A stretch of DNA of 64,000 nucleotides from Gyromitra esculenta (Eukaryota; Ascomycota; Pezizomycetes; Pezizales; Discinaceae), in contig JBCAML010000007.1 of NCBI GenBank assembly GCA_038503075.1, positions 744,001 through 808,000 on the forward strand, in the 5' to 3' direction. A program made the translations under genes and the position numbers. Shown here one piece after another: positions 10,584-20,006 of the stretch (position 1 is its first letter; the number at the start of each line of letters is the position of its first letter). The notes beneath the pieces were generated by a model that searched no databases, was not told where the DNA came from, and saw nothing but the letters and a program-made list of their open reading frames with translations.

Positions 10584-12074
10584 CTATCCTTTTTTTTCTT
10601 TGCCAATCCTTTTTCCATTCTCTTTTTCCCGTTTACTCCTACCGTACTTTTGATTTCCTACCTTTTCATTGTATCGATCAAGTTTGTCAAAATTGCCTTT
10701 TGCAGTAAAAAGATCAATAGAGTTCCTTGTCCCCTCTGTGATCTCTGTCACCTTGTGAGCAATTAGAGTTCCCAAAAACATAAAGCATTCACCAACGCCA
10801 ACCTGAATCTTCATTTTCAGTTGCCATAAAACCAAATCTCCACCTTTGAATCCTGTCCCATATGGTGCCATTGCATTAAAACAAGTAGGCAGGTCCATCC
10901 AATCCTGATGTGTAGCTGATACATCACCTTGCTGCCCTCTATTGATACAAACCCCATGCCAGGCACCTGCAGCAGGTGTTAATGCCTTCCCCGCTTTGGT
11001 TTTGTATGTTGCCATATGTTTAACAACAGGGCCCGTGAACTTCACCCACTGTTCTGGTGCTTGCATTCTCAGTTCGTAGGAGATTGCCTCAAATAGTTCC
11101 TGATTTTCCTTCAACCATTTATCAGCAATAGGCTGATCCCTTTTTGTCTCTGTTGTCTCCATCATTCTCTTATTGTAATGAGCCCACACACCATAATGCC
11201 TTGTGTCGTATACACCCCGTGCAAGTGGATCTCCACCTCCCCCCCTTTTCCTGGTAGTGCAATCAGGCAGCAATGCATCAGATTCTGTCAAAGTTTGCAC
11301 CTGTGATTTTGCAAGCTTGAATCTGTATCCCAATAAAACTCCTTCCTGATCACGGACTTCCAAATCTCCCATGCTAGAAGGGTAGAATGCAAAGGTATGA
11401 ATGGCTTCTGTGTGCTCTGTGATGCTTGCCATCAACTTTTGTTCTCCATGATACCTTTCTTTCAAAAGTGTGTAAGAAATTGGAGAGCGAACAACAAAAA
11501 TATTTTGGATCGCTTTCCATGACTGGTAGATGGTAGTAACTTCTGTCTCAACAGTGCTGCCCTTAGGAATTTGATATGGGAAGTTGCTGTATTTGAATGC
11601 TTTGCTGTCCATCAAGTGACGGATTCTGGATAGTGTATCATTCGAAGCGGAAGCGGAAAGGGATTTGGAAGCGGAGGCGGAGGCGAGAGCGGAAGCGGAA
11701 GCTACGGAAGCAGAAAGAGATTTGGAAGCGGAGGCGGAAGCGGAACCTATGGAAGCGGAAGTGGAAGTGGAAGTGGAAGCGGAAGCGGAAGTGGGGGTGG
11801 AGGCGGAGGCGGGAGAAGTGGAAGAGGTGGAAGCGGGGGTGGAGGCAGTAGAAGTGGAGGAAGTTGAAGCAGAGGCTGAGGCGGAAGCGGAAGCAGGAGC
11901 AGTGGAAGAGGAAGCGGAGGTGGAAGCGGAGGCGGAGGTGGAAGCAGAAGCTGTGGAAGCGGGAGCTGTGGAAGCGGGAGCTGTGGAAGCGGGAGCTGTG
12001 GAAGCGGGAGCTGTGGACGCGGGAGCTGTGGAAGTGGGAGCTGTGGAAGCGGAAGCGGAAGCGGAAAAAGGCAT
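10584..12074 (-). CDS. 2-oxoglutarate/Fe(II) dioxygenase-like protein with Ser/Ala/Thr repeat N-terminus
   Basis: A 496-residue ORF starts ATG at 12074. Residues 1 to about 145 are almost only Ser, Ala, Thr and Pro in short repeats, encoded by degenerate GGAAGC-type units. The remaining 350 residues look globular. The core motif is His-Gln-Asp at residue 389 (ATHQDWMD), followed by a GGDLVLWQL strand, a second His near residue 440 (LIAHKV) and an Arg near 450 (GTRNSIDLF). This is the HxD...H...R layout of 2OG-Fe(II) dioxygenases. Spacing and surrounding residues resemble the fungal transposon-associated group related to TET/JBP enzymes, which oxidise modified bases in DNA, but substrate cannot be inferred here. 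The tail is very Lys/Arg-rich, which fits nucleic acid contact or nuclear location. It runs convergently with the Helitron gene. It may be cargo of that element or an independent transposon gene. The ORF is intact and apparently intronless. Confidence 0.6.
   Translation of the reverse strand: MPFSASASASTAPTSTAPASTAPASTAPASTAPASTAPASTASASTSASASTSASSSTAPASASASASASTSSTSTASTPASTSSTSPASASTPTSASASTSTSTSASIGSASASASKSLSASVASASALASASASKSLSASASNDTLSRIRHLMDSKAFKYSNFPYQIPKGSTVETEVTTIYQSWKAIQNIFVVRSPISYTLLKERYHGEQKLMASITEHTEAIHTFAFYPSSMGDLEVRDQEGVLLGYRFKLAKSQVQTLTESDALLPDCTTRKRGGGGDPLARGVYDTRHYGVWAHYNKRMMETTETKRDQPIADKWLKENQELFEAISYELRMQAPEQWVKFTGPVVKHMATYKTKAGKALTPAAGAWHGVCINRGQQGDVSATHQDWMDLPTCFNAMAPYGTGFKGGDLVLWQLKMKIQVGVGECFMFLGTLIAHKVTEITEGTRNSIDLFTAKGNFDKLDRYNEKVGNQKYGRSKREKENGKRIGKEKKG
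11640..12069. repeat. GGAAGC-type hexanucleotide repeat inside the dioxygenase-like gene
   Basis: This is a degenerate array of GGAAGC, GGAGGC and GGAAGT units, with a higher-order 18-bp unit (GGAGCTGTGGAAGCG-like) at about 11945-12040. On the minus strand it codes for the Ser/Ala/Thr tract. The plus-strand Glu/Ala ORF over it is the shadow frame. Confidence 0.8.
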
Positions 12075-12540
12075 TTGAAATCTATTGGTCTCCTGTCAGC
12101 TTAATGCTGACGGTTGAATGCGGTATTGATGAGTAGCGAGTTTTTGCATGTTTGCCTCCTGCGCGAGGGTTCTTTTGCATGTTTGCCTCCTGCGAGAGGG
12201 TTCTTTGCCTTGACCTCGTGCACAGGAATTTTACCCTCTTTATTGAGCAGCGAGAAGTGGGGCCGGGAAGCCTTACACCCAGGCGGACCGTATTGCCACG
12301 CGTCACCGTCAAAAATTGACGTTGTAGTAGCCAGGTCCCTGACCAACAGTACGTATACCATTGGCGCGGTCATAGGAATTCTCAACTAGCTTGCTACACA
12401 AAGAACGCGAATGGAACTAGTACCAAGGCCAAAGCCAAAGCCATACAGGGACAGGGACAGGGACAGGAACGAGGTTGCGAGCGAAGAAACTGACAGGAGA
12501 ACGTTAAACGAACCTTGAAGTATAATAAAAGCAGTTGGTA
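12075..12540. other. non-coding spacer with a two-copy direct repeat
   Basis: A unit containing TTGCATGTTTGCCTCCTGCG is present twice in tandem at about 12144-12200. ACAGGG repeats lie at about 12445-12470. No supported gene. Confidence 0.4.
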
Positions 12541-12550
12541 GGCAGAGAAT

Positions 12551-12680
12551 AGAAGGCAGGCGGAGCACGGTAGGCAGGCGGAGCGCGGTAGGCAGGCGGA
12601 GCGCGGTAGGCAGGCGGAGCGCGGTAGGCAGGCGGAGCGCGGTAGGCAGGCGGAGCGCGGTAGGCAGGCGGAGCGTTGTA
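12551..12680. repeat. 18-bp tandem repeat, about 7 copies
   Basis: The unit is GTAGGCAGGCGGAGCGCG. The first copy has CAC and the last has GTT in place of the CGC core, with near identity between. Confidence 0.9.
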
Positions 12681-12729
12681 GGCAGGCAGGCTGAGAGTCG
12701 TTTGGTGGGAACTGTGGGGTTAAGGTTTT

Positions 12730-13490
12730 GGGGTGGGCTGCTCGACCAGAGTGCTTGGGCGGGGGCTGCTAGGGCGGGGGCTCCTTGGGCGGGGGCTGCT
12801 CGGGCGGGGGCTGCTAGGGCGGGGAGCTGCTCGGGCGGGGGCTGCTTGGGCGGGGGAAGCTGGCAGTCGAGAGCTGCTCGGGCGGGGGCTGCTAGGGCGG
12901 GTCGAGAGCTGCTCGGGCGGGGGCTGCTTGGGCGGGGAGAAGCTGCAGTCGAGAGCTGCTCGGGCGGGGGCTGCTAGGGCGGGGCTGCTGGCGCGGGGGG
13001 GAAGCTAGCAGTCGAGAGCTGCTCGGGGCTGCTAGGGGGCTGCTCGGCGGGGGCTGGGGCGGGGGCTGCTCGGGCGGGGCTTGGGCGAAGCTAGCAGTCG
13101 AGGCTCGGGCGCAGGGCGGGGGCTGCTCGGGCGGGGGCTGCTAGGGCGGGGGCTGCTCGGGCGGGGGCTGCTTGTGCGGGGGGAAGCTAGCAGTCGAGAG
13201 CTGCTCGGGTGGGGGCTGTTTGGGCGGGGGCTGCTTGGGCGGGGGCTGCTAGGGCGGGGGCTGCTCGGGCGGGGGCTGCTTGGGCGGGGAGAAGCTGGCA
13301 GTCGAGAGCTGCTAGGGCGGGGTCTGCTCGGGCGGGGGCTGCTTGGGCGGGGAGAAGCTGGCAGTCGAGAGCTGCTCGGGCGAGGGCTGCTAGGGTGGGG
13401 GGAAGCTGGCAGTCGAGAGCTGCTCGGGCGGGTGCTGCTAGGGTGGGGGCTGCTTGGGCGGAGGCTGCTCGGGCGGGGGCTGTTAGAGAA
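12730..13490. repeat. GC-rich minisatellite with G runs
   Basis: The basic 15-bp unit is GGGCGGGGGCTGCTC, with variation at the last bases (CTAGG, CTTGG). It is repeated several dozen times. Higher-order blocks contain GAAGCTGGCAGTCGAGAG. Because the unit is a multiple of three, all frames stay open and give artificial ORFs such as LLGRG repeats on plus and Ser/Pro/Arg repeats on minus. Runs of 3-5 G at regular spacing could form G-quadruplexes. Confidence 0.9.
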
Positions 13491-13554
13491 GAGCTTGAGG
13501 CGTAGGAGAAAAGCTTTGGATCGAGAGTTGATGGGCGGGCATAAGATGTGGTGA

Positions 13555-14097
13555 TGTATAGGCGAGGTGTTGACTTCGTTAGGTGTGGCTGGAGCAAACA
13601 GAAAATCGAAGGACGGGTAACATGCCAAGGATAGTTACCCTGCCCTGGCCCAGCGGTCCCACAAATAGGGTATCAAAAACTAGTTTACAATACAAACCTC
13701 GGTTATACCTCATAACCCTACGCTGTCGCCGACCTCAAGTCCTCTATACTTGAACACCTCGTAGAGCCTGTGGAATCTCATAAGCACTCTCGTCGCTTAG
13801 TTTTCCCTTCAAGTAGCACTGCGCATCTCGGGGGATACCTGAGAGCTTGAAGATAAACTTCGCCCCTTGAGAGAATCGAGGTAGTATTACAATTATCCAG
13901 TAGAAGTAAAATGAGAACGTTGCTTAAGGAAAGAAAGAGAAAAGAACAACAACAACCAAAATCCATCCCTTATATACCCCGCTTTACTTCCTTTGACCCA
14001 TAACCGAAACATAACCAAACAACAAAGAGATTATACCAAAACCCTTAAACCGTTGCAACCATTAACCAAACCCTAACCCATTACCTGCTCTGGTCCG
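13555..14097. mobile_element. spacer, then inverted LTR remnant
   Basis: 13555-13689 shows nothing recognisable. From about 13690 the plus strand follows the LTR C/D downstream half (a CGCTGTCGC block and a variant hairpin around GGATACCTGAG). At about 13865 it switches to the opposite orientation (GAATCGAGGTAGTATTA, then ACGTTGCTTAAGG at about 13917). The result is a fold-back LTR composite, diverged and without a clear TSD. Confidence 0.55.
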
Positions 14098-14287
14098 TAA
14101 AACTAGACAATACCGCAATCTCCCTCTATTCCTTCCCACCCGCTCTCCCTTCCGCCCTTCCTTCCATATCAACACCCTTCCCCCCATTCTCTCCATTCTC
14201 CCCCTCTTCCTTCCTCCTTATAGGTGAATACTGCTAACATCGTGTGTTTCTAGTACCCAAAGATTTCAACTCCCCTAAAACGATCTC
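14098..14287. other. pyrimidine-rich spacer
   Basis: C/T-rich stretch (about 14120-14220) with no gene. Confidence 0.4.
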
Positions 14288-14387
14288 TGCTGCTCTTAGC
14301 TTGCTTCTTAGCTTGCTTTCCAGCCTGCTTTCCAGCCTGCTTTGGGCCCTGTTTCCTGCTCACTCTCCTGCTCGCTTAGGCTCCTGT
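14288..14387. repeat. left part of a GCCTGCTTT minisatellite
   Basis: Units of the type GCTTGCTTTCCAGCCTGCTT repeat here. The same array continues at 15577-15900, so LTR A inserted into the middle of it. Confidence 0.8.
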
Positions 14388-15576
14388 TGTAACATGAGTA
14401 GTCCTACTGCTCTGTAGTGGGAATAGGTATAGAAATATGGCCGCTGCAATTACTAAAATCAGGTTGAGATGTTAAGAGTATTTTTGTGCAAGGTGCTCAA
14501 TAATCTTAAGGGCTCTACTCAGTAGTATTCTGCCTGATGAGACTGGGAAGAAGAGCAACAGGTGGTGGTGATGCACTATCTTTATAGTTCTGCTGACTCT
14601 CCGTCCTCTTTCTGTTCTACTCTGCTGGGGGCCCGTCAAGACCCTGAGAACATGCCAAGCTGTTGTGGGCGGGGCACCTCAGGATTCCGCTAATGATCAC
14701 TTCGGTGCCCTCCGGCACCCCTCTGTTACTTTGTCCAGTTAGACCTTCTAGATCCACCAGCTGCATTCCATGACTATGCTGGATGCAGGAATTGGCGCTA
14801 ATCAGTCTACTGTTGCATGTGAGGTGTCCTGCACTTAATAGTTTCCCTATTGCTGTGCCAATGGCTCTGGGCCGCTGGTACATGCACAAATGGATTGGGA
14901 ACGCCACCACAGGAGCTTTTTCATAGATGGTTGTTTTGTTGGTTAGTCTGGTATACGGGTATATGGTTGCTATGTTTTGTTGTTGTTCTTCGTATTTCTT
15001 TGGGTTTCGGTTGCAATGAGTCATATGTTGGTCAGCAAAAGGTAGAATTATGGGTATATAAGCGATGGGTGTTCCCCTCTTGTTGTACTTTTCCTTCTTC
15101 TTTCTTTAAGCAACGTCTTCTATTGTCACTCTACTTGTATCCTACAATACAAGTCAGGATTCCCACAAAATCCTTCATTGCCTCCGTGATACCTCTCTTT
15201 GCATCACGCCACTACATCAACGTAGTTTCGCTGTCAGAGCCATCATAACTCCCTTTTATCGTACAGCCTGTGGAATCATCGCCTAAACTCCTGTCGCTAG
15301 CTCTCGTTCAAGTAGCACTGCTCACCTTTGGGGATACCAAAGGGCTTGACGAGATCTCGCTCCTTCAGAAGCTTCCTGTGTTTGATATCACCGGGGATAT
15401 ATCATTGGCTCGTCAGCTAATGTTATTCTCACTGGTTCCACTTCATCAGAGCAACAGGGTAGCAGGTGTCCTCTAGCATGTAATAGGTACACCACTCATG
15501 CTGATCCTTACTACCTCTCTGCTTGCCCTGAACTATTATGCTTCACTGCAGGTAACAGTATTGTAGATCCATTACA
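14388..15576 (+). mobile_element. solo LTR, family A, carrying a solo LTR D
   Basis: It starts TGTAACATGAG and ends CCATTACA. Flanks are CCTGT (14383-14387) and TCTGT (15577-15581), a TSD with one change. Net length is about 743 bp after removing LTR D. Confidence 0.85.
14929..15369 (+). mobile_element. solo LTR, family D, nested in LTR A
   Basis: It starts TTTCATAG and ends CTTCAGA. The TSD AGCTT lies at 14924-14928 and 15370-15374. It contains the hairpin CCTTTGG-GGATA-CCAAAGG and the AAGCAACGT segment. Confidence 0.88.
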
Positions 15577-15900
15577 TCTGTTTCCTGCCTGCTTTGGGGC
15601 CTGTTTTCTGCTTGCTTTGGGGCCTGTTTTCTGTTTGCTTTCGTGCCTGCTTTCATGCCTGCTTTGGGGCCTATTTTCTGCTCGCTTTCCTGCTCTCTTA
15701 CGCGCTAGTTTCCTGCTCGCTTTCCTGCCTGCTCTGGCGCCTGTCTCCTGCCTGCTTGGGCGCCTGTCTCCTGCCTGCTTGGGCGCCTGTCTCCTGCCTG
15801 TTTTGGGGCCTGCTTTCCTGCTCGCTTTCCTACTCGCTTGGGCGCCTGTCTCCTGCCTGCTTTCCTTCCTGCTTCTGGGCCTGTCTCCTGCCTGCTTCTC
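15577..15900. repeat. right part of the GCCTGCTTT minisatellite
   Basis: Tandem, degenerate units (GCCTGCTTTGGGGCCTGTTT and GCCTGTCTCCTGCCTGCTTG) occur. The minus frame gives a Gln/Ala/Gly/Arg/Lys repeat ORF and the plus frame a Cys/Leu-rich ORF. Neither is supported as a gene. Confidence 0.85.
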
Positions 15901-17287
15901 CGGTATATAGACATCAATAGATTGATTCATAGATTAATAGAGCAAAACGTATAGAAGAGACAACTAGCATATTAACCCCTGAATCGCTGCCAAAAGAACT
16001 AGGAGAGAAAAGTTCCTTTTTAATATCTAAGCGGAGGTGAGCCCACAAGACCTTCGCCCAGAGGTAGACTAATTGCTGGTGTCACCTGTGGCAAGGCTTT
16101 AGAAAGAACTGTAAAAAGTGACATCCAGTAGGGAGTGACCTCCAGGAAGTCAGCGCCTGGAGGGATGAGCAAAATAATTCTTTACAGGTGGTCTACATTC
16201 CGCCCCAAGTGCCTCGGCCACCTGATGCATCAGGCAGCCTGGGCGACAATTGGTTTTTTTGCTGATGGTGCAATTTGTCTTGGGGGAGGGCAGTTCCAAG
16301 TCATAGCAGTAGTATCAGTGATAGTTTGTGGGTGAAAATTTTTCTGGCTCACTTATGTACTAGCGCATTTGAGTTTCTTAATATTGACTATCTACTGGCT
16401 TCACTTTGTACATGGGCCAACCCATGTACAAAGTGGCCCCATTTGTAAATCGGCTGTCTCATTTACTAATTTGTTAACCACTTTGCAAATGTGATTTAAT
16501 TACATACGGGTTGGAACATATATTATACAAAAGTAGAGAATTAAATAAGATTTTGAAGAATTGTAATGATATAAATTGTAAATCTATCTTAATTAATGAT
16601 GTTAAGCCCAAATCACGTTTTCTAGCATCCAGCAAGATTGGCAATAGAGTTAGATCGAAGTTGCAATAGCCATCAATGAAGAGAAGGGGGAGGGATTGAG
16701 AACGTTAGACCAAGTAGTGCAAGTAAATCAAAGCAGCACTGCTCGTACACAAAGCCACAAGTATCAGGATTCCCATCCCGGTTCGGGTTGACGGGATTGG
16801 ATATGGGATGGGATACAAATTCCGATCGCAACCGCGCAGCCTGGGAAAACCTTGATATGCCCGATAGGGTTTAGGGTTTTTTCACCCGCCACACGGATTT
16901 ATCTCCACAGCCTGGGAACGAGGTTACTTTAAGCTCATGGGCTTACCCGCCAAATTCAACGGTATATGAAGCTAGGTTATTCATATCACTAGGTTTCCCT
17001 CAGTCTCATTCTCGATCCCGTTTTGATCTGGTCATGCATATACTCACCAGACCAAAATCAGTAATCTGTACAATACATGTAGCTCTGGTGGAAATGACAA
17101 GAGAGAAACAAGGGAGAAACATGTGCCAGACACACAACCTAAACACCAACTCAAATATGTTATTCCCCACACAGGTCCTTTGGCTTAGTGTATAATAGAA
17201 CTAGTAAAAGTGTAGCACTTATTCCCTAAATCTAAAGCCTGCAGTCCGTACATATATATGTACTATCGCATCATCCATCACCTGAGC
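15901..17287. other. intergenic region before the F-box gene
   Basis: No coding region is supported. It holds a strong palindrome at 16402-16435 and the presumed 3' UTR of the minus-strand F-box gene (to about 17000). Confidence 0.45.
16402..16435. repeat. perfect 15-bp inverted repeat (hairpin)
   Basis: CACTTTGTACATGGG and CCCATGTACAAAGTG are separated by CCAA. A second, imperfect inverted pair (CATTTGTAAA and TTTGCAAATG) follows within 60 bp. It may be a remnant of a terminal-inverted-repeat element. Confidence 0.8.
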
Positions 17288-18703
17288 TTATTGATCGTGG
17301 TTTACAGACATTGGAAACATAATTGCCTTATTGCTGTAGATGAGTCGATTAATCCCCAGCCTCTTGAACCTGCTGATATGACCGTACTCCTCTGAGAAAC
17401 GCCAGTAAAATGCGACCTCGTCTTGGTTGATGATGATCATTTCCGAGCATATAAATTTTTCTATTTCATTTGTTAAAACGAAGGAGGAAAAGGATGGACT
17501 TTTAGATCGTAAAAGTCGATTTAGGAAGCAGGAAGGGTAAGACTGACTGTCCACAAACTGACTTGCAGCAATTTGACCCTCTGCCCTAACAACCACTGCT
17601 CCTGGCCACTCCTTTTCATCCGCAATGCGCAATGGCTCAAGAAGATTACTAACTATAAAAGTGTATTCTCCCCTGGGAACATTGATATCGCCCGTGATCT
17701 TGATACCCTCTAATCTTTTAGAAGTGGGCTGGTGGAAAAGGACGAACTCGCAACCGTGAGCATTATAATCACCTACCCAAAGCCCTCTGAGTGGGTGTGT
17801 GATATCAGGCGTATATAGCTCCTTATCGAGTGCGGAAAAATTCTCCACGTCGTCTCTCGTCTTCGGCTGTCGTGAGGTATGCTCAAATGGCATGTTTGTA
17901 GCTTCATTGAAAACCATCCATTTACGCAAACAGAAGAGGGTCTTGGCCGCAAATTTTGCGGAGTCTGGTTGGTACCCATCTCCGCGGAAGCTTTGAATCA
18001 AGGAATTGCGAGTGCGCTCCGTTGATGGGATTGTGATGGGCGGCCAAAGCGACATAGAGCGATCTTGGCGTTCTAGAGGGATAACAGAGGTACGAGAGAG
18101 AGAGCATGCAATTGACCCTTGGCCTCTACGAGGAAGTGGTTGAATTTCATGACGCTCATTGAAAGGAGTTTCTTTGGTCAGAGCAAGGATTGGTTCTTCC
18201 CAGAACCGTATATTTGGTTGGAAATTCGCTATTAGGACGGATGAGTCTATCGACCATGGTTTCCCGGGGCTGGTAGAAGCCTCTTGGCTATCGTTGTTCG
18301 CTAATAGATTGTAGATCTCGATCGCACCTGTAATGGAGCTGTAACGAGCGATTAGGAGATACCCCGTGAAACGGCGATCGCCATGCCAGACGTGTCCGTG
18401 TAGCCAGAGATGATGGTGAAGTGCTGTGTATAATTCCTTAAACGATCTATAAGGAGATGGAGAATTGAGGTGTAGTGAAGCAACAATTCCGGCCCAAAGA
18501 TTGTCCGACTCTGCCAGTAGATTGAAGCGTCGGGATAATTGTGTGCAGTGTACAAGATCGGCTCCATCGAGAAGCCCCAAGATTATCATTAAGATTTCTG
18601 CGATGTAATGTTAGTAGGATGTTATTTTTAAGGAAAGGTTGAATTTACCATTAGGGAGCGAAAGAATATTTTTTGACTTCTCGATTGCTGTTGAAGTCGC
18701 CAT
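17288..18703 (-). CDS. F-box protein
   Basis: This is probably a substrate adaptor of an SCF ubiquitin ligase, binding Skp1 through the F-box. There are two exons: 18703-18649 and 18597-17288. The 51-nt intron 18648-18598 (GTAAATT..CAG) is supported because it joins MATSTAIEK..LSLPN to EILMIILGLLDGADLVHC. This completes an F-box of standard form (LPNEILMIIL, LVHCTQLSRRF, DNLW) at residues 16-55. The protein has 454 residues. The rest shows no WD40 or LRR repeats and resembles the variable C-terminal region of fungal F-box proteins. A model without the first exon would lose half the F-box. It lies 1.3 kb from, and divergent to, the coiled-coil gene. Target unknown. Confidence 0.88.
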
Positions 18704-20006
18704 AAATCCAACACTGGCGAACGACGAATGGAATAGGTGATACGTTAAAAATGAGAAGAGGCAATCCCATTACAGACTGCAGATGAAAAGTAAAAGGTTA
18801 TGTATGATTTGGGGCGAGGCCGCAGTATCCTGGGTGAGCAGAGGGATGGCGTCAGAGGGTACATGTAGGTACTCTTGAAGGGCGACAGGCTGCCTACATG
18901 TATTTGTATTGATAGATACATTCTTTCGATATGGGGATGATCAGCCTGACTCTGATTTTACTTTATGTATGTAAGCAAATCTCGCATGTAAGGAAAATAC
19001 ATTTACAAATATCGAATTCCATGAACGATAACAATACTTTCTTCTCCTATATTTTTTCTTTCACTTCTGGTAACTTGAGTTCGACATCATCAATCTCGTG
19101 AGGTAAGGCTCTCAGAACGAACTGCCCCGCTTCACGTGCATTAAAATGAGGGGAAGTTGCTACGATAACAACTTAGCGCGTTTTCACGTGATGTGGTTCA
19201 TCGGGTCACCCGGTTCCTGCATAAAAAAATTCCTTGATACTGGGAACTTTGCAGACCACATGTATGTAAAGTGATATTCTTGGTTAATAATATTATAGTG
19301 CGAATCCGGATTTATTGCAGCTCTACTTTTGGTTCTCAGCCAAGCTAATTGATATTAAGCTACCGCGCAGTGGCTTCTCTGTAGTGTGGAGGCAAACTTT
19401 ACGACAGTTGCCACCTTCATTTCTTGTCATCAGGGTTTCGTGGGTTCGTGTACAATGAGATTAGATTGATAGGCTATGGAGAGGTGCAGCATTCATATGA
19501 GAATGGGAAGAAAACCAAGGAAGCTGCTGAGGGTCACTCTGTTGGCCATGGCGCACTCCTGTTTTTGTGACACACCTTTTGATCGATGAACACGCGGAGT
19601 CACAGCAAGGGAACGCGCGATTTCACTTACGTTCCACCCACTCACGTTTCATCGCTCATCCCTCTGACACTGCTCAATTTCACTCAATCGTGGCCGTTCG
19701 GCCTTCCAGCTCATCACTGCCGCTTTCGCCTGTCTTCAAGAATAGCGTAGAGCAGAGCGGAGCAACGAAGGTATGGAAACATCCTAGCCATCAGGCTGCA
19801 GCTGCCAGCTTTCGTGAATTTATATTTCTTCCGATTTGATCGATCCTCTGAGCCTTTTTCTTTTTCTCCACTTCTTAAAGCTCTGAAATTTCGATAACCT
19901 TATTCAATCTGGAAACTAGTCAGATACAGGACTTACTCAAGGCGCCAAAGCTAAGACTCACGGTTGAAAGAAATTCAAGATATATAAAATCAAAAACTAA
20001 AAAAAA
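18704..20006. promoter_or_regulatory. shared divergent promoter region
   Basis: This 1.3-kb space lies between the F-box gene (minus) and the coiled-coil gene (plus). A TATATAAAAT sequence lies at 19981, 26 bp before the ATG. The 90-codon ORF at 19567-19839 has no ATG-supported start and no domain, so it is not called. Confidence 0.45.

Noticed and set aside
11665..12078. Glu/Ala/Val repeat ORF on plus
   Set aside because: It is the antisense shadow of the Ser/Ala/Thr tract of the dioxygenase-like gene.
12551..12680. CRISPR-like regular array
   Set aside because: The units are adjacent with no spacers, in a eukaryotic genome.
13032..13628. Pro/Ser/Arg-rich ORF on minus
   Set aside because: It is read through the 15-bp minisatellite. 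All frames are open because the unit is a multiple of three, and there is no independent start or domain.
15511..15930. Gln/Ala/Gly/Arg ORF on minus and Cys/Leu-rich ORF on plus
   Set aside because: Both come from the GCCTGCTTT minisatellite and run into an LTR edge. No domain.
19567..19839. 90-codon ORF in the divergent promoter region
   Set aside because: No ATG at the start, no domain, and it lies in presumed promoter DNA.
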